Source of the DNA: JALYXI01 sp963795835
GTDB lineage: Bacteria > Acidobacteriota > Terriglobia > Bryobacterales > Bryobacteraceae
NCBI GenBank assembly: GCA_963795835.1
Contig: CAWCJC010000006.1
Span: 248,001-312,000, forward strand
DNA length: 64,000 nt
Direction: 5' to 3'
Position 1 is the first letter of the stretch. Each line of letters opens with the position of its first letter. Below are positions 62,504-64,000 of this stretch, piece by piece. The notes below the pieces were generated by a model, which saw only the letters and a list, made by a program, of their open reading frames with translations, was not told the DNA's origin and did not search any database. Made by a program: the position numbers and the translations under genes.

Positions 62504-63253
62504 GTGCAGCAGCCCACTTGCCCCCGGTGCGGTGGAACGGGCTGGATCGTTTCCGAAGTCAACGAAGTTTCCGGCGCCACCCGCTGCGATTGCCTCTTGG
62601 ACGACCGCGTTCAGGTCCTTCAAGAACGCTCTCAGATCCCTCCGCTTTACGCCAAAGCCTCCATTGAGAATTTCGTGCTTCCACGCGATAATCCCATGGC
62701 CTCGCGTGAACTGGCCGACGTTCTGATGATGGTCCGCGCGTTCCAGCGCACTTACCCGGACCCGAAAACTCCCGGCCTGCTCCTGATGGGCGATCCTGGT
62801 ACTGGCAAGACGCATCTCGCCGTTGCTGCACTCCGCGCGCTGATGGCGAAAGGCCACGAAGGTCTTTTCTTCGACTATCAGACCCTGCTCGACCGCATTC
62901 GGTCCGGCTACACCAAGGAATCCGGCATCAGCGATAAAGAAGCCTACCGCGTCGCGCTCGATACCGAAGTTCTGCTGCTGGACGACCTGGGTGCGCATCG
63001 CGTCACCGATTGGGTGGAAGACACTGTGACCGCGATCGTCACGCACCGCTGCAATCACCGCAAGACTCTGATCGCCACCACGAATCTCTCCGACGCAGAA
63101 CGGCCCGTACCCGGCGCGCCCAAGTCCGACTATCGAATTTCTCTGGCGGACCGTATCGGTCCCCGCGCCCGCTCGCGTCTCTTTGAGATGTGCCGTGTGA
63201 TTCGCATGCCCCTGGTGGAGGACTATCGCCTTCGCAAAGCAGTCTCTCAGTGA
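62504..63253 (+). CDS. DnaC/IstB-like AAA+ ATPase with N-terminal zinc site
   Basis: 249 residues from GTG at 62504. CPRCGGTGW and RCDC near the start form a zinc-binding module, as in DnaC-type helicase loaders. Walker A is GDPGTGKTH (residues 96-104), Walker B LLLDDLG (D160, D161), and sensor I is in TLIATTNLS. The C-terminal SLADRIGPRARSRLFEM holds the arginine finger region. No transposase is adjacent, so a chromosomal helicase-loader role is more likely than an IS21 helper. It overlaps the next gene by 4 bases (GTGA). Confidence 0.82.
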   Translation: MQQPTCPRCGGTGWIVSEVNEVSGATRCDCLLDDRVQVLQERSQIPPLYAKASIENFVLPRDNPMASRELADVLMMVRAFQRTYPDPKTPGLLLMGDPGTGKTHLAVAALRALMAKGHEGLFFDYQTLLDRIRSGYTKESGISDKEAYRVALDTEVLLLDDLGAHRVTDWVEDTVTAIVTHRCNHRKTLIATTNLSDAERPVPGAPKSDYRISLADRIGPRARSRLFEMCRVIRMPLVEDYRLRKAVSQ

Positions 63254-64000
63254 GGTGGCTCGGCTTGGCGCTGGTCTTCGCGTGCTCTGCCGCCGCCGCG
63301 CCGCCGCCGTCGACCTTAGCCCAATGCATCGAGCTTCCCTACCCTGCCATGCCACGGCAGCTGTGGGAACGCGAGATTGTTTGGATCAAAAACATCGGCG
63401 CTAGTTGCGTCGCGCTACCCGATTCGCCCGATTTGCCCCAACTGCTCACGCTGGCGCGTAAGCTGGAACTCCCGGCCTGGGTTCTCTCTGGCGCGGGTTC
63501 CCTTAATGCTCAGACGGACGCTCAGACGGAAGCACATGGCGGGCCGGTACGGTGGATCGGTCCGGAGGCCGCACCGCAGCCGATATGCCGTGTGTCCGCG
63601 CTGGACCCCAAAGCTCTTCCACTCTCGCGCGCCTGTCTCGAAAAGCATCGCGGCACTTTGCTGTGGACCGATGTGGAATCCACGCTGAGCCCTGCCTATC
63701 GGCGTGGCGCAATCTCTTTTCGTGGCACGGAACAGCCAACGCTTTCGGCACTGCGGCGGGAAATTAATCTCGTCCGGCAATGGCAGCCGATTCTGAACGA
63801 TATCGCCGAAGAACAGCCGGTCTCTCCGGCCGCGGGCAAACTTCCGGCAGGCATTACCGCTCGGCAACTTTTCACGGCGGATGCCACACCCGTCTCCGCA
63901 GTGAGCGTGGTCAATCGAAGCACGTCGGATTTCACGGGTGAGCTTCGCGTCCAGTATCCTCCGGCCAAGCAGTTCATCAAGCTGCCCGCAGTGAGCGTTC
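63250..64000 (+). CDS. Secreted protein, partial at the right edge, function unknown
   Basis: A GTG at 63250, inside the preceding stop, opens a frame that stays open to the window end (250 codons). The start RWLGLALVFACSAAAAPPP is a signal peptide. Next come LPYPAMPRQLWEREIVWIKN and IGASCVALPDSPDLPQLLTL, which read like the first strand and helix of a TIM-barrel, perhaps a glycosidase of the beta-galactosidase type. Later, VSVVNRSTSDFTGELRVQYP looks like a beta-sandwich. This resemblance is weak; I would not name a family. Codon use matches the neighbours. Confidence 0.6.
   Translation, partial: MRWLGLALVFACSAAAAPPPSTLAQCIELPYPAMPRQLWEREIVWIKNIGASCVALPDSPDLPQLLTLARKLELPAWVLSGAGSLNAQTDAQTEAHGGPVRWIGPEAAPQPICRVSALDPKALPLSRACLEKHRGTLLWTDVESTLSPAYRRGAISFRGTEQPTLSALRREINLVRQWQPILNDIAEEQPVSPAAGKLPAGITARQLFTADATPVSAVSVVNRSTSDFTGELRVQYPPAKQFIKLPAVSV

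Overview
The window looks like the chromosome of an Acidobacteriota member close to Solibacter/Bryobacter. The main signs are four large TonB-dependent receptors with an N-terminal carboxypeptidase-regulatory-like domain (Oar type), a protein with the Solibacter-specific C-terminal domain known as TIGR03437, a DUF1592/DUF1552 cytochrome pair, Tat-exported oxidoreductases, a winged-helix regulator anchored by one membrane helix, and many secreted glycosidases. Genes are densely packed, often overlap by 4 bases (ATGA/GTGA), and frequently start with TTG or GTG. All assignments come from reading the sequence; no database search was run.

Layout. 1-2171: end of a small membrane-anchored protein gene, then a STAS antagonist, an RsbW-type kinase and a PrsW-type intramembrane protease. 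2229-32128: a polysaccharide/secretome region with a GH29 fucosidase, an enolase-superfamily enzyme, four Oar-like receptors, a membrane-anchored winged-helix regulator, the DUF1552/DUF1592 pair, a PAP2/haloperoxidase-like protein, a TIGR03437 protein and a receptor-GH39 operon. 32129-33276: gene-poor stretch with a decayed lipocalin-like gene, followed by tRNA-Pro(CGG). 33409-37761: selA, a sugar MFS transporter and a GH13 amylase. 37763-43734 (minus strand): fused alpha/beta 2-oxoacid dehydrogenase E1, a GMC oxidoreductase / small-subunit / Gfo-Idh-MocA set, and efp. 43848-55955 (plus strand): DUF503, rbfA, apbE, hemE, hemG/hemY, then a signalling and cell-wall block of FHA protein, 31-residue membrane peptide, PP2C phosphatase, Ser/Thr kinase, a single-chain RodA/FtsW-penicillin-binding protein fusion, and a second FHA protein. 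55956-64000: galT-like, rmlD, PilZ-like, zinc-ribbon, LysR, TIGR03790, biotin carboxylase, biotin carrier, DnaC-like ATPase and the start of a secreted protein gene.

The most interesting system is 47807-55955. Its gene content matches the actinobacterial fhaA-fhaB-pstP-rodA-pbpA-pknA/B locus, but rodA and pbpA are one gene and the kinase carries a TPR-like rather than PASTA extracellular part. This suggests phospho-regulated control of a pre-assembled peptidoglycan polymerase/transpeptidase.

A second window-wide pattern is that at least eight otherwise conserved genes are each broken by one frameshift, and all eight fit a single extra base. Residual insertion-type sequencing error is the simplest explanation. 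One such break creates an artificial 1718-codon open frame that falsely joins the kinase to the RodA-PBP protein.
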